From Tritrichomonas foetus (taxonomy: Eukaryota > Parabasalia > Tritrichomonadida > Tritrichomonadidae), in assembly GCA_001839685.1 (NCBI GenBank), contig MLAK01001429.1, positions 1 to 15,000 of the forward strand: DNA of 15,000 nucleotides. Reading direction: 5' to 3'. The stretch's first letter is position 1. Every line of letters starts with the position of its first letter. Of the stretch, positions 1 to 7,141 are shown in pieces. Below the pieces are notes generated by a model that made no database searches, was not told where the DNA came from, and saw only the letters and a program-made list of their open reading frames with translations. Made by a program: the position numbers and the translations under genes.

Positions 1-57
1 CATATCTTTAATAACATTCCATATCTTTAATAATACTCCATATCTTTAATTTCATTT
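1..57. repeat. Three 19-bp tandem repeats at the left edge
   Basis: Three head-to-tail 19-base units begin at 1, 20 and 39. Each starts CATATCTTTAAT; the last seven bases vary (AACATTC, AATACTC, TTCATTT). The array touches the window edge, so it may be longer. A TTC/ATT-rich run continues to about 83. No coding frame crosses it. Function is unknown; it may be a small minisatellite in the spacer of the preceding gene. Confidence 0.8.
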
Positions 58-591
58 CATCATTTCTTCATTTCTTCTTTTCAGCTCTTAATTATTCCGC
101 TGCTCTTATATTTTGAATGGAATTAAGTGGCTTGATCCAAAAATGAAATAATGTTTCTGAAAGGAAATTTTGCTCATCACCTATGTGATTAATTACGAAA
201 CACAAAGGAAAAATGCAAAATTCCATTCATAGATGAAATGAATAAGGAATAAAAATGAAAAATTCATTAATTTTTGGAATGATTATACAGCTGATGATAA
301 GAAGGTTTTGATATACCTGACAACTTCTTAGAAAAAGTTAATAATAGAGGCCAAATAAACATTTGAAAAAAGCATTGATAGTTCAATTTCAGATATATTG
401 AAAAAGTTCACTATTTTTCTCATTTATAACTTTTTGACCGAAATCAGCGTCATTATTTCTCTCGATTTGAGAAGACCTGTCTCAAATTTCAGTACTGAAA
501 ATTTGGATAACATTTTCTTTGAATTTTGAGAAAACACAAATTATCGTTTTTCGATCTAATTTCTACTCCAGATTCAAATCATTTTTTTCTG
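58..591. other. Non-coding AT-rich region upstream of the methyltransferase gene
   Basis: I see no supportable gene here. The stretch is AT-rich with stops in all frames. It contains a 7-base inverted repeat, TAAGAAG (298-304) with CTTCTTA (324-330), separated by 19 bases, and several TCATT-like strings. The frame of the next gene can be read back to a TTG at 526, but that has no ATG and is not a likely eukaryotic start. The last bases hold the probable promoter of the gene starting at 592. Confidence 0.6.
579..583 (+). promoter_or_regulatory. Initiator (Inr)-like TCATT upstream of the 592 start
   Basis: TCATT matches the trichomonad initiator pattern TCA-pyrimidine-A/T, in which the A is the first transcribed base. 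That A would be at 581, 11 bases before the ATG at 592, within the short 5' leader usual for this group. This supports 592 rather than the upstream TTG as the start. Such 5-mers are common in AT-rich DNA, so position is the main evidence. Confidence 0.5.
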
Positions 592-1683
592 ATGAGCCAA
601 AACGAAAACGCAAAAGTCCACGAAGCTGTTTCTGAATATTACGGCAAAACAATACAAAAAACATCCGATTTAAAAACAGATGCATGTCTCGTTTCAAACA
701 CAGTCAAGAAGCACCACAACGAAATCAAGAAAAAAATATACCCCAAAGTAATAGAACGCTATTACGGATGTGGAACACCAATTCCTGATCCACTTGATGG
801 AGCTGCGATTCTTGATCTCGGATCTGGAACAGGCTTGGACTGTTTTGTTGCCAGCGCACTCGCAGGAAAGAACGGAAAGGTTATTGGAATTGACATGACC
901 GACGAACAGCTTGCTATTGCAAATGAAGCAATATCGCATCATCAAAATCAGTTTCCAGAAGCATCACCAATTGAATTCCGAAAAGGCTACATTGAAGATT
1001 TGAAAGCATGCGGAATTGAAAATGAGTCCATCGATATTGTCATTTCAAACTGTGTAATTAATTTATCACCAGACAAGAAAAAAGTCTTCGAAGAAATTTT
1101 CCGTGTTCTTAAAGAAGGTGGTGAGATATTTATTTCCGATATTTTCAGTAGCATTGAATTACCAAAACTCGCACGTGAAGATAAAATGCTTGTTGGCGAA
1201 TGTCTGGGGAACGCCATAGATCTTTCAAATTTCATCCAATTGATAAAAGATGTTGGATTCAACGATTTACGTGCAGTTGAATCACATATTGTTCATCCAC
1301 CTGAAAACGTGCCAGAAGATGTTATTCCGAAAGACAATACTTTCTTTTCTATCACTTTCAGCTGCTTCAAGAATGTTCAGAAAAACATTGAATGGAAACA
1401 TGAAATTGCTGAATATAAAGGCGGAATTCCAGGATCTGAAGATTCATTTAAACTTGACGCAAATCATATTTTCAAAATTAATGAGAAAGTGCCAGTATTA
1501 TCAAATATTGCATCAATCCTTCGAAATCCAAGATTCACAAAATTCTTTGAGATTTCTGTTAATGAAAACCCACAATTTACACAACCACGAAGTGCACCAT
1601 CATTTATTGAAACTGTAATGAATGATGCTTATAGTAAGGCAAGTCAAAGTGCTTGTTGTTGCAATGGTGGTGGATGCTGCTAA
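592..1683 (+). CDS. AS3MT: Arsenite methyltransferase (AS3MT/ArsM family)
   Basis: Transfers methyl groups from S-adenosylmethionine to trivalent arsenic; the enzyme is usually cytosolic. From the ATG at 592 the protein is 363 residues, close to animal AS3MT. SAM motif I, LDLGSGTG, lies at 74-81, and the post-I acidic residue is in GIDMT (99-103). Four cysteines that bind and methylate arsenic in the family align: C32 in TDACLV, C60 in YYGCG, C154 in SNCVINL and C204 in GECLG. The C-terminal part keeps the family pattern YKGGIPG (275-281). The tail ends in clustered cysteines (355-357, 362, 363), like the Cys-rich tail of animal AS3MT. The frame could be read 22 codons further upstream, but only to a TTG at 526; the ATG at 592 has an Inr-like TCATT 11 bases before it and begins the family-like sequence. 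No intron or frameshift is visible. The nearest gene is the PHD protein 295 bases downstream. Confidence 0.93.
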   Translation: MSQNENAKVHEAVSEYYGKTIQKTSDLKTDACLVSNTVKKHHNEIKKKIYPKVIERYYGCGTPIPDPLDGAAILDLGSGTGLDCFVASALAGKNGKVIGIDMTDEQLAIANEAISHHQNQFPEASPIEFRKGYIEDLKACGIENESIDIVISNCVINLSPDKKKVFEEIFRVLKEGGEIFISDIFSSIELPKLAREDKMLVGECLGNAIDLSNFIQLIKDVGFNDLRAVESHIVHPPENVPEDVIPKDNTFFSITFSCFKNVQKNIEWKHEIAEYKGGIPGSEDSFKLDANHIFKINEKVPVLSNIASILRNPRFTKFFEISVNENPQFTQPRSAPSFIETVMNDAYSKASQSACCCNGGGCC

Positions 1684-1737
1684 GTTTTCTACGTAAAAAT
1701 TAACTTCACTCAATCATTCATTTTTTGAATTTTCTTT

Positions 1738-1784
1738 TCTCATTTTGTATTTTATCTCATTTTGCATTTTTTCTCATTTTTTCG
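1738..1784 (+). repeat. 17-bp imperfect repeats in the 592-gene/PHD spacer
   Basis: Units starting at 1738, 1755 and 1772 share TCTCATTTT. The first two are 17 bases and nearly identical (TCTCATTTTGTATTTTA and TCTCATTTTGCATTTTT); the third is partial. They lie about 55-100 bases past the methyltransferase stop. They may simply be low-complexity 3' flank. Confidence 0.6.
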
Positions 1785-1797
1785 AACATATAATCTG

Positions 1798-1838
1798 AAA
1801 CTATCAATTGTGGGCACACATATAAACTATCAATTTTG
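1798..1838 (+). repeat. Direct repeat AAACTATCAATT(G/T)TG
   Basis: A 15-base sequence at 1798-1812 recurs with one mismatch at 1824-1838, 26 bases apart. It sits about 140-180 bases upstream of the PHD start. It may be a regulatory repeat for that gene or leftover duplication; nothing else identifies it. Confidence 0.55.
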
Positions 1839-1978
1839 TAGTGGCCTTTATCCCCGGAAATTTGTAAATGTACAAACATTATTTCTTTTTTAAAACTTTT
1901 TCATGTCATTATGTTGTAAATTTTTAAAAAAGTTATTTGGAGAACGTTTATTTAACATTTGTTTTTAAAGATTTTAGA

Positions 1979-2566
1979 ATGAATATCGAGATTTTGCATA
2001 CAAGTGACCCACAGAAAGAAACTCTTGCTACAATGGCACAAGTCGTCCCACTAATTCCAGATCTAAGCTGTACAGATGAAGATATAGATATGTCGCTACC
2101 AAGTAATTCAAGAGCCCCACCCGTATCCAAAGGCAAAATACGAAATGTGAGATGTATTTGTACTTCGAAGCACCAAAGTGATGTCATGATTCAATGTGAT
2201 TCATGTAAAAATTGGCTTCATTCGTCATGCATTCAATTAGAAAACTCCAAAGACGTAAGCCCATTTGTCTGCATATACTGTCAATATAATGTTGCAACAA
2301 CAGTTCGATCATTTATAACAAGCCAAGCACTCAAATTTCGAACAGTTTTAGAGCAGTTTATAAATGAGCCTGATAACTCTTATAAAAGTATGAAACCTGT
2401 TGTTCCATCACTTTTCAAAATGGTTAAAGAAATTGAGCAATCGTTAAAAATGATTCCTGAATTTCTCCCCAGTGACTCTAGTAACTATAATGAAAACGAG
2501 AAAAAGAATGATGTAAATGAAAGTGATAAAGAAAAGAATGAATCATCAACCGAAGACAATAAATAA
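1979..2566 (+). CDS. Single PHD-finger protein, probable chromatin reader
   Basis: Encodes 195 residues from the ATG at 1979. One complete C4HC3 zinc finger lies at about 58-102: C59-x-C61, C73-x2-C76, H81-x2-C84 and C98-x2-C101. The tryptophan just before the histidine (W79) and the preceding VMIQCD are typical of PHD fingers that bind methylated histone H3 tails, especially the Set3/MLL5 type; nuclear location and histone binding are inferred from this. Residues 103-160 look helical and 165-195 are a charged Asn/Glu/Lys tail. No catalytic domain is present, so it probably acts as an adaptor in a larger complex. The frame extends upstream only to a TTG at 1937. A second ATG at 2033 (residue 19) would leave the finger intact and is a possible alternative start. 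No clear Inr is seen directly before 1979. The TAA stop is followed by A, giving TAAA. Confidence 0.85.
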   Translation: MNIEILHTSDPQKETLATMAQVVPLIPDLSCTDEDIDMSLPSNSRAPPVSKGKIRNVRCICTSKHQSDVMIQCDSCKNWLHSSCIQLENSKDVSPFVCIYCQYNVATTVRSFITSQALKFRTVLEQFINEPDNSYKSMKPVVPSLFKMVKEIEQSLKMIPEFLPSDSSNYNENEKKNDVNESDKEKNESSTEDNK

Positions 2567-2567
2567 A
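2564..2567 (+). terminator. TAAA overlapping the PHD stop codon, possible poly(A) signal
   Basis: In Trichomonas vaginalis, UAAA has been described as a polyadenylation signal and can include the stop codon. Here the stop TAA plus the next A forms it. TAAA also lies shortly after several other stops: 1694 for the methyltransferase, 9498 for the COG8-like gene, 11085 for the coiled-coil gene and 12502 for DRG2. TAAA is frequent in AT-rich DNA, so this is suggestive only. Confidence 0.3.
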
Positions 2568-3247
2568 CACAAATAGTATTTCATCATTCAAACCAAACAA
2601 GGAATCTGATATTTACGATTATCATGAAAACCAGAATTGTAAAATCATAAATATCAAATAATAACCAAAGTCTAAAATAAAATGTAAGCTGAATGTGGCT
2701 TTCTGTTAAGATAGAATAAATAAATATTATAATGATATAAATAGCATTCGAATTTAATTTTTTGTTTCCACCTTCCTTTAATCTCTTAAGAGGAAAATAT
2801 CTGAACTGAGAAAATGAATAAAAAAACTAACCATTTACATATAAATGATAATTTAATAAAACAAAAAAGGTAAAATCGCAGGAATAATTATTTAGTTACA
2901 GTCACGGAAAAAATTGCAACCAAGATAAAAAAAACTTAACATATATCTTTGGTCCCAACTAAGAGGTATCTTAGAGGATAGATTAATATATCAGAAAGAA
3001 AATTAAAAAATTGAATATATACAGTAAAATAATTATTAATTTCACAAAAAAATCTTTCTGATAATATCATTCTCACTTTACAGATTGTACAATGAAAAAA
3101 TTGAGTAATAATTATAAAATAACAATAATGGGTACAAACAAACAAACAAATAAAGCATATAGTCGAAGCTGGCAAAATGGGGAATATTGAAGATTACCTA
3201 TTCCAGAAAACGACTTATAAATATTGGAAATGTTTTTTTGTAAGTTA
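2567..3247. other. Convergent 3' spacer without a recognisable gene
   Basis: This 680-base region separates the ends of two convergent genes. It is very AT-rich. A possible 79-codon frame on the minus strand (2936-3175) opens only with TTG and reads as hydrophobic low-complexity sequence, so I do not call it. The one structured element is the inverted repeat at 2608-2655. I see no tRNA, and nothing resembling a transposon. Confidence 0.6.
2608..2655. repeat. Inverted repeat, 13-bp arms, after the PHD gene
   Basis: GATATTTACGATT (2608-2620) faces AATCATAAATATC (2643-2655) across 22 bases. Twelve of 13 positions pair. The one mismatch (C2616) would be a G-U pair in RNA made from the minus strand. 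It starts 42 bases after the PHD stop, so it may be a 3' UTR hairpin or part of a transcript end. Confidence 0.6.
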
Positions 3248-4207
3248 TCATAATAAAACGCAGCAAACTGTTGGTGGCTCGCTTGGATAGAGAGTTCTCT
3301 GGTTAGATATCGTGCTATTATCATATGTTTTGATTGTTTCACCATCAGAACTTGTAGAGTCATCTGTTGTAGTTTCATATGCATATTTGGTGCGCGATGT
3401 AGATGTTGTTGTTGTCGTCGTCGTCGTGGAATATGATGATGAAGTAGAAGAAGATGATGAAGAATCTGAATCAGAAAAATTTCCAGATTGGCATGACATG
3501 GTTTCAGTTGCAGATAAAATTTCGATAGATTCACTTGATGATGAAAGTTGATTTGACGGTTTGGACATCAAATTTTGAGGCTTTGAGGTCAAATTCGGCG
3601 GTTGTCTTGATGAGTTTTGTTTAATTCCTTGTTTCGTCAGTGTTGCAAGCGTGGCGATATTTGCTGGTAAATTTGCTGGTTTAGCTGCTTGTGATGTTGT
3701 TTTTGAAGGTTGTGACTGTTTGGAATTAGCTGATGGGGGTTTTGATGAAGGCGACTGTTTTTGTTGAGTTTTTTTCGCATTTTTTAATGATGAAGATGAA
3801 GACGATGATGGTAAATTTGATGTTTCTGGTTGCGTGATTGACTGTGTTGATTTTTGTGTTTCCCATTGGGATTCGATATTCAAATTCGACAAATGAGACG
3901 TCGTAGAAAATTCAGACTGGTCCAAGCAAATAGCGGATATGTTACTAGCCGTTTCACTTTCAGTCGCAATCGAAAGATGGGATGGAATATTCGGGCGAAC
4001 GATTTCGTCGGGAACTCGAGGAGAGGATATCATGGTTGGTCCTTTGGTGAGGTCTGGGCGGGCGGATGAATAGGAATAAGAATCAGAAGAATTTTCGTCG
4101 ACTTCAATAATTGGTACATTTTCGTATTTTGTACCTGGAGGGAAAATTGGACTCAAGTGCAAATGATTCTGTGATGCGCCTGAAGAATCATCGTCCTTTG
4201 AGCTCAT
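3248..4207 (-). CDS. Ser/Thr-rich disordered protein with C-terminal CaaX box
   Basis: Encodes 319 residues with no recognised folded domain. Composition is dominated by Ser, Thr, Pro, Gln and Asn. Runs include seven serines at 134-140, a serine/aspartate block near 243-258 and eight threonines at 261-268, so most of the chain is likely disordered and a plausible phosphorylation target. The last four residues are CVLL, preceded by another Cys (C315-C316). A final C-aliphatic-aliphatic-Leu is the recognition sequence for geranylgeranylation, as in Rho-type GTPases, and the adjacent Cys could be palmitoylated. No signal peptide or membrane segment is seen, so the protein is probably anchored to the cytosolic face of a membrane through its C terminus. 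The ATG at 4207 has an Inr-like TCACA 12 bases upstream. It is divergent from the IQ gene and may share regulation with it. The function is unknown. Confidence 0.82.
   Translation of the reverse strand: MSSKDDDSSGASQNHLHLSPIFPPGTKYENVPIIEVDENSSDSYSYSSARPDLTKGPTMISSPRVPDEIVRPNIPSHLSIATESETASNISAICLDQSEFSTTSHLSNLNIESQWETQKSTQSITQPETSNLPSSSSSSSLKNAKKTQQKQSPSSKPPSANSKQSQPSKTTSQAAKPANLPANIATLATLTKQGIKQNSSRQPPNLTSKPQNLMSKPSNQLSSSSESIEILSATETMSCQSGNFSDSDSSSSSSTSSSYSTTTTTTTTSTSRTKYAYETTTDDSTSSDGETIKTYDNSTISNQRTLYPSEPPTVCCVLL
3405..3427. repeat. Trinucleotide microsatellite GTT/GTC within the CDS
   Basis: On the plus strand, GTT repeats pass into GTC repeats here. Read on the coding strand they are ACN threonine codons forming most of the Thr run at residues 261-268. 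Such tracts can change length by slippage without breaking the frame. Confidence 0.75.
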
Positions 4208-4557
4208 TTTTTCAGATGTGAATAAATCAAATTGATGATTAAAAATATTTTCTCACTTTTTAAATGCGATGATCAATCATAATTCATTAAATTGTGACAT
4301 TTCTATTTATATCTGGCTTATCGATTCACTTTTTCATTATCAAGAAAGAAAAATGCCCGATACTCATTACTCTTGCAATACATTATTTCAATATTGCATC
4401 CGGTGTTAATGATATTCATTCAAAAAAATAACACAAATGTCTCAGGAAATGAAATAAATTCGCGAAAATTTTCGAAACTTTTGAATATATTATATGCCGT
4501 TTTGCACCTTCGGTTTTAATATTACTTATAATCGTATAACGTGCAAATTCATGAATA
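4208..4557. other. Divergent promoter region between the CaaX and IQ genes
   Basis: This 350-base spacer must hold the promoters of both flanking genes. On the minus side TCACA (4221-4217) is a good Inr candidate. On the plus side CGGTT (4511-4515) lies 43 bases before the IQ ATG; its reverse complement AACCG is a Myb-type core also seen upstream of the 9628 and 11390 genes. A weaker TCATG (4549-4553) lies just before the ATG. No small gene is supportable. Confidence 0.5.
4217..4221 (-). promoter_or_regulatory. Inr-like TCACA for the CaaX-protein gene
   Basis: On the minus strand TCACA fits TCA-pyrimidine-A/T. The presumed first transcribed A is at 4219, 12 bases before the ATG at 4207, nearly the same spacing as in the methyltransferase gene. 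Confidence 0.5.
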
Positions 4558-5607
4558 ATGATAAATCATGACTCGAATGCATTAGTATCAACAACCTTTC
4601 TCGGAACCAAACCCAAAAAGAAACCTCGTGTTATTACTGGTTCCAAAAACGATCCGATTTCAAAACAAGCGACAGGCATTGCTAAAGAAAAAACCAAATT
4701 ATTGGAAATAATCAAAAATTACGCCGAAGAAAACGAGAAACTTTCACTTGAACTAGAATTAATGGAAAATGCAATGATGTCCCAAGCCGATAGAGAACGT
4801 ATCTTTCAAGAATTCGAAGCAGATTATCATATCCTGAATGACAGGCTTGAATCTCGAAAAGCCAAGTTAGTCGAAATTGACCAGCTGGTTAGTTCCTTTC
4901 GTTGTATCGAAGAAAAAGAAGAATACGAAAAAATGTCGAATAAAACGAGTCAATCAGTAGAATTCGATCCTTTGATGTTTTCTGACCAAAAAATAAGAAA
5001 TGCATCATCCACTAAAAGGAAAACCAGGAATTCTTATTTTTCGTTGATCTCAACGAACGTGAAATATCCACAATTAGAGAAATACTCAGTAGTTCCACCA
5101 CCGCAGTCTCTGCACATCACGGCAATACCGCCTAAGCCAGTTGTTCGTTCTGTTCAGAAACCACAACTGATTCCATCATCAAAAGTGATGAAGAAATTCA
5201 GAGAATCCGTTGCAACTCGACCAAAAACAAGCATTCATAGACCCCTTGATGTGTCAAGGCAACCTCTTGTTGAAGAGCATGAAAGACTCATCGCAATTTC
5301 CCTACATTTGGAAAGACAAATGCTTGTCCAAAAAATGTTTTTGAGACTTTGGCATGACCACCGTGATTTGACGGCCCTTCGAGTGAGTCTAAACGCACTT
5401 GAAGGTGGTGGTGAATCAGTTGAAGAAGAATCAGTCATCGCTGATCGATTTAAAATTAAAATCAATAATTTGAGGAATAAAATTAATCGTGAAAAAGATC
5501 GCTTGAAATATCTCAGCAAGAAGCCAAATAAACAAGAAAGAGCAGCAATTTCTATTCAAAGCCTGATCAGAGGATATCTGGTCAGACGCCGAACAAGATC
5601 TTCTTAA
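4558..5607 (+). CDS. Coiled-coil protein with C-terminal IQ (calmodulin-binding) motif
   Basis: Encodes 349 residues. The N terminus is basic (about 18-30). Residues about 42-128 form a Glu/Lys/Leu-rich helix with coiled-coil character. A Pro-rich, probably disordered linker (170-235) follows, then further helices at about 236-282 and 293-320. The end is a textbook IQ motif: I333-Q334, then R338-G339 and R343, matching IQ-x3-RG-x3-R. IQ motifs bind calmodulin or related EF-hand proteins, often without calcium. Coiled-coil IQ proteins are common in basal bodies, axonemes and the cytoskeleton, so a cytoskeletal role in a flagellate is plausible but is inference. The ATG at 4558 is the first in frame; an out-of-frame ATG at 4551 lies just before it. 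There is no kinase, myosin or other catalytic domain. The final eight residues, after the IQ core, are strongly basic. Confidence 0.85.
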   Translation: MINHDSNALVSTTFLGTKPKKKPRVITGSKNDPISKQATGIAKEKTKLLEIIKNYAEENEKLSLELELMENAMMSQADRERIFQEFEADYHILNDRLESRKAKLVEIDQLVSSFRCIEEKEEYEKMSNKTSQSVEFDPLMFSDQKIRNASSTKRKTRNSYFSLISTNVKYPQLEKYSVVPPPQSLHITAIPPKPVVRSVQKPQLIPSSKVMKKFRESVATRPKTSIHRPLDVSRQPLVEEHERLIAISLHLERQMLVQKMFLRLWHDHRDLTALRVSLNALEGGGESVEEESVIADRFKIKINNLRNKINREKDRLKYLSKKPNKQERAAISIQSLIRGYLVRRRTRSS

Positions 5608-5680
5608 TTAATTTTTTTTAGAAAACAAAAATGGTTACTAATAGATGAGTTTGTATCACAATTTATTATTACATAATTTG

Positions 5681-5725
5681 ATTCAATCTTTATTGAATGA
5701 GTTCGAATTAATTTTGATTCAAAAT
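5681..5725. repeat. Two short inverted repeats after the IQ gene
   Basis: ATTCAAT-CTTT-ATTGAAT (5681-5698) is a perfect 7-bp stem with a 4-base loop. ATTTTGA-T-TCAAAAT (5711-5725) is a perfect 7-bp palindrome around one base. Both lie 74-118 bases after the stop codon and might form hairpins in the 3' UTR, or they may be chance in AT-rich sequence. Confidence 0.5.
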
Positions 5726-5995
5726 AATTATTATCGAATTAAAACAAGAACCATAAATATAAGATGGCAATTGTTGATTACATCTTAATAGAATCATTTT
5801 TATTCTCACAATTCCAATAGTTGATTGAGGAGATGATTCAATAGTTATTTATTTTTGTGTCTCTTCAGAAAAAGTTTTAAACATGCTGCCTGAATTCAAT
5901 TTTTGATATAGCTTTATATTCAAATCATATCACTCAGTTCTGAAATTTCTCTAATGATTACAACTTTTTGAATGATCGACAAATTATAAAACTGT

Positions 5996-6000
5996 TCACT
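5996..6000 (+). promoter_or_regulatory. Inr-like TCACT upstream of the kinase gene
   Basis: TCACT is an exact match to TCA-pyrimidine-A/T, with the A at 5998, 28 bases before the ATG at 6026. It sits in the locally GC-richer patch CACTCACCTGCCGGC. The spacing is longer than for the other candidates, so this is less certain. Confidence 0.35.
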
Positions 6001-6025
6001 CTGCCACTCACCTGCCGGCTTATTC

Positions 6026-7141
6026 ATGCGAAACGGAATATGGACAGATTTCTCTGATGATGATCAATACCTGGATGATGACGACATGTCTCTTTATCAA
6101 GCACAAGATGCAGTATGTTTATATGCTTCTTCACGAGGAATCTTGCAGCTCTTTTCTGAGAAAGATTTGTTTTATATCAAAAAGTCATATAATTTGACAA
6201 GTGATTCTTTCAATTCTGATCCTGATATTGCAATTATGTATATTGAACGAGAAATAAAAGCACTAACTGAATTAAAGCACCCAACTGTCATTCAAATGAT
6301 TGGATACAGCACAAACATTATCGATCCAAACATTAAAGTTGATTTGGCAACAGGCGGATCACTTATGGAAGTTTTGATAGCTGAAGACAAAGGCGTTCAA
6401 ATCAGCGGCTGGGACACCACTCAAAAATTTATAGTTATGTATGGAATTGCTCGTGCACTATCTTTTATTACTGATAAGGAATATATTTATCGCGATCTAA
6501 AGCCAGATAACATTCTCCTTGACCATGATTTAAGACCATTGCTTAGTGATTTTGATTCTGCGAAGAAATTTGAATATAAAAAGAAGCCACTGACTGGAAT
6601 CGGTACAACTGAATATTGCGCGCCTGAACAACTTCAATCATTGATCTCAAATGATGTTTATTATGGAAATGAAGCAACTGTTTATTCATTTGGTGCAGTT
6701 ATTTATTCACTATTTACTTTACTCAGGCCATACTATCACAGAATATCCGAAGAGGTTCCAGAATGCAACCAAGTTAAAGCTAGTCAAATACTAAGCAAGG
6801 AACTAAATCCACCTAAATTTGATGATGATTTTATCTATCCTGAATTGCAGGATTTCACAGAAAATTTACTATCATGGGATCCTGCAGAAAGATTGGGGAT
6901 TCAAGATTTACACGAGATAATTTATGAAATTGCTTGGAATATTGATGAACTTGATTCGGATCGATTTGATAAATATGTTAACTATTTAAATTTTTATGAA
7001 CAAACTCCGGAATCAATTCCGCTTGATGGTACTCCAGAAAACTTAAAAATCGCGGAAAGCAGGCAATGTCCACTTGCACTAAGATGTGCGAGTTTGATTT
7101 CTGAAGGTCTGGCTGGAACCTGTCCAAATATATCTGATTAA
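6026..7141 (+). CDS. Divergent protein kinase with a possible partial Sel1-like tail
   Basis: A 371-residue protein that is almost entirely one kinase domain (about 30-300) after an Asp-rich N terminus. Visible motifs: the VAIK lysine as YIKK (K52); the helix C glutamate in EREI (E76); GGSL after the hinge (110-113); YRDLKPDN (155-162) with catalytic D157, K159 and N162; DFD (175-177) in place of DFG; CAPE (198-201); TVYSFG (218-223) in place of the usual DVYSFG; and DPAER (285-289). The Gly-rich loop is not recognisable. The ATP- and metal-binding lysine and aspartates remain, so it may be active despite the DFG glycine to Asp and helix F Asp to Thr changes. Residues about 349-371 (PLALRCASLISEGLAG onward) resemble the first half of a Sel1 repeat, which often follows kinase domains in trichomonads, then stop. 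The substrate is unknown. The first ATG is used; M21 is an alternative that keeps the domain. Confidence 0.88.
   Translation: MRNGIWTDFSDDDQYLDDDDMSLYQAQDAVCLYASSRGILQLFSEKDLFYIKKSYNLTSDSFNSDPDIAIMYIEREIKALTELKHPTVIQMIGYSTNIIDPNIKVDLATGGSLMEVLIAEDKGVQISGWDTTQKFIVMYGIARALSFITDKEYIYRDLKPDNILLDHDLRPLLSDFDSAKKFEYKKKPLTGIGTTEYCAPEQLQSLISNDVYYGNEATVYSFGAVIYSLFTLLRPYYHRISEEVPECNQVKASQILSKELNPPKFDDDFIYPELQDFTENLLSWDPAERLGIQDLHEIIYEIAWNIDELDSDRFDKYVNYLNFYEQTPESIPLDGTPENLKIAESRQCPLALRCASLISEGLAGTCPNISD

Larger units (their letters stand above)
5608..6025. other. AT-rich spacer between the IQ and kinase genes
   Basis: No gene is visible. It contains two short perfect palindromic elements after the IQ stop (5681-5725), a CAATAGTT repeat near 5815 and 5850, and a distinctly more GC-rich patch just before the kinase ATG (about 5996-6020) that holds TCACT. 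The rest is AT-rich with stops in all frames. Confidence 0.55.

Noticed and set aside
291..330. Possible C/D-type small nucleolar RNA (CTGATGA, then CTGA)
   Set aside because: The C box is imperfect, the boxes are only about 25 bases apart and there is no terminal stem in the right place; only the 7-bp inverted repeat is real.
526..591. Upstream extension of the methyltransferase to 526
   Set aside because: It begins with TTG, and the extra 22 residues do not resemble the family; the ATG at 592 has an Inr-like site at the right distance.
1906..1919. Inr-like TCATT followed by a two-codon ATG-TTG-TAA, possible minimal upstream frame for the PHD gene
   Set aside because: Too short and too easily formed by chance in AT-rich sequence; no other support.
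1937..1978. Upstream extension of the PHD gene to 1937
   Set aside because: The first codon is TTG; the first ATG is at 1979.
2936..3175. 79-codon minus-strand frame in the convergent spacer
   Set aside because: It opens only with TTG, and the translation is hydrophobic and low complexity, as expected from AT-rich non-coding DNA.
3312..3551. Plus-strand frame with a valine run opposite the CaaX gene
   Set aside because: It is the antisense reading of the Thr-codon microsatellite; the minus frame is longer, starts at ATG and has a meaningful C terminus.
5700..5712. GAGTTCGAATT resembling a tRNA T-loop
   Set aside because: No matching acceptor, D or anticodon stems can be placed around it.
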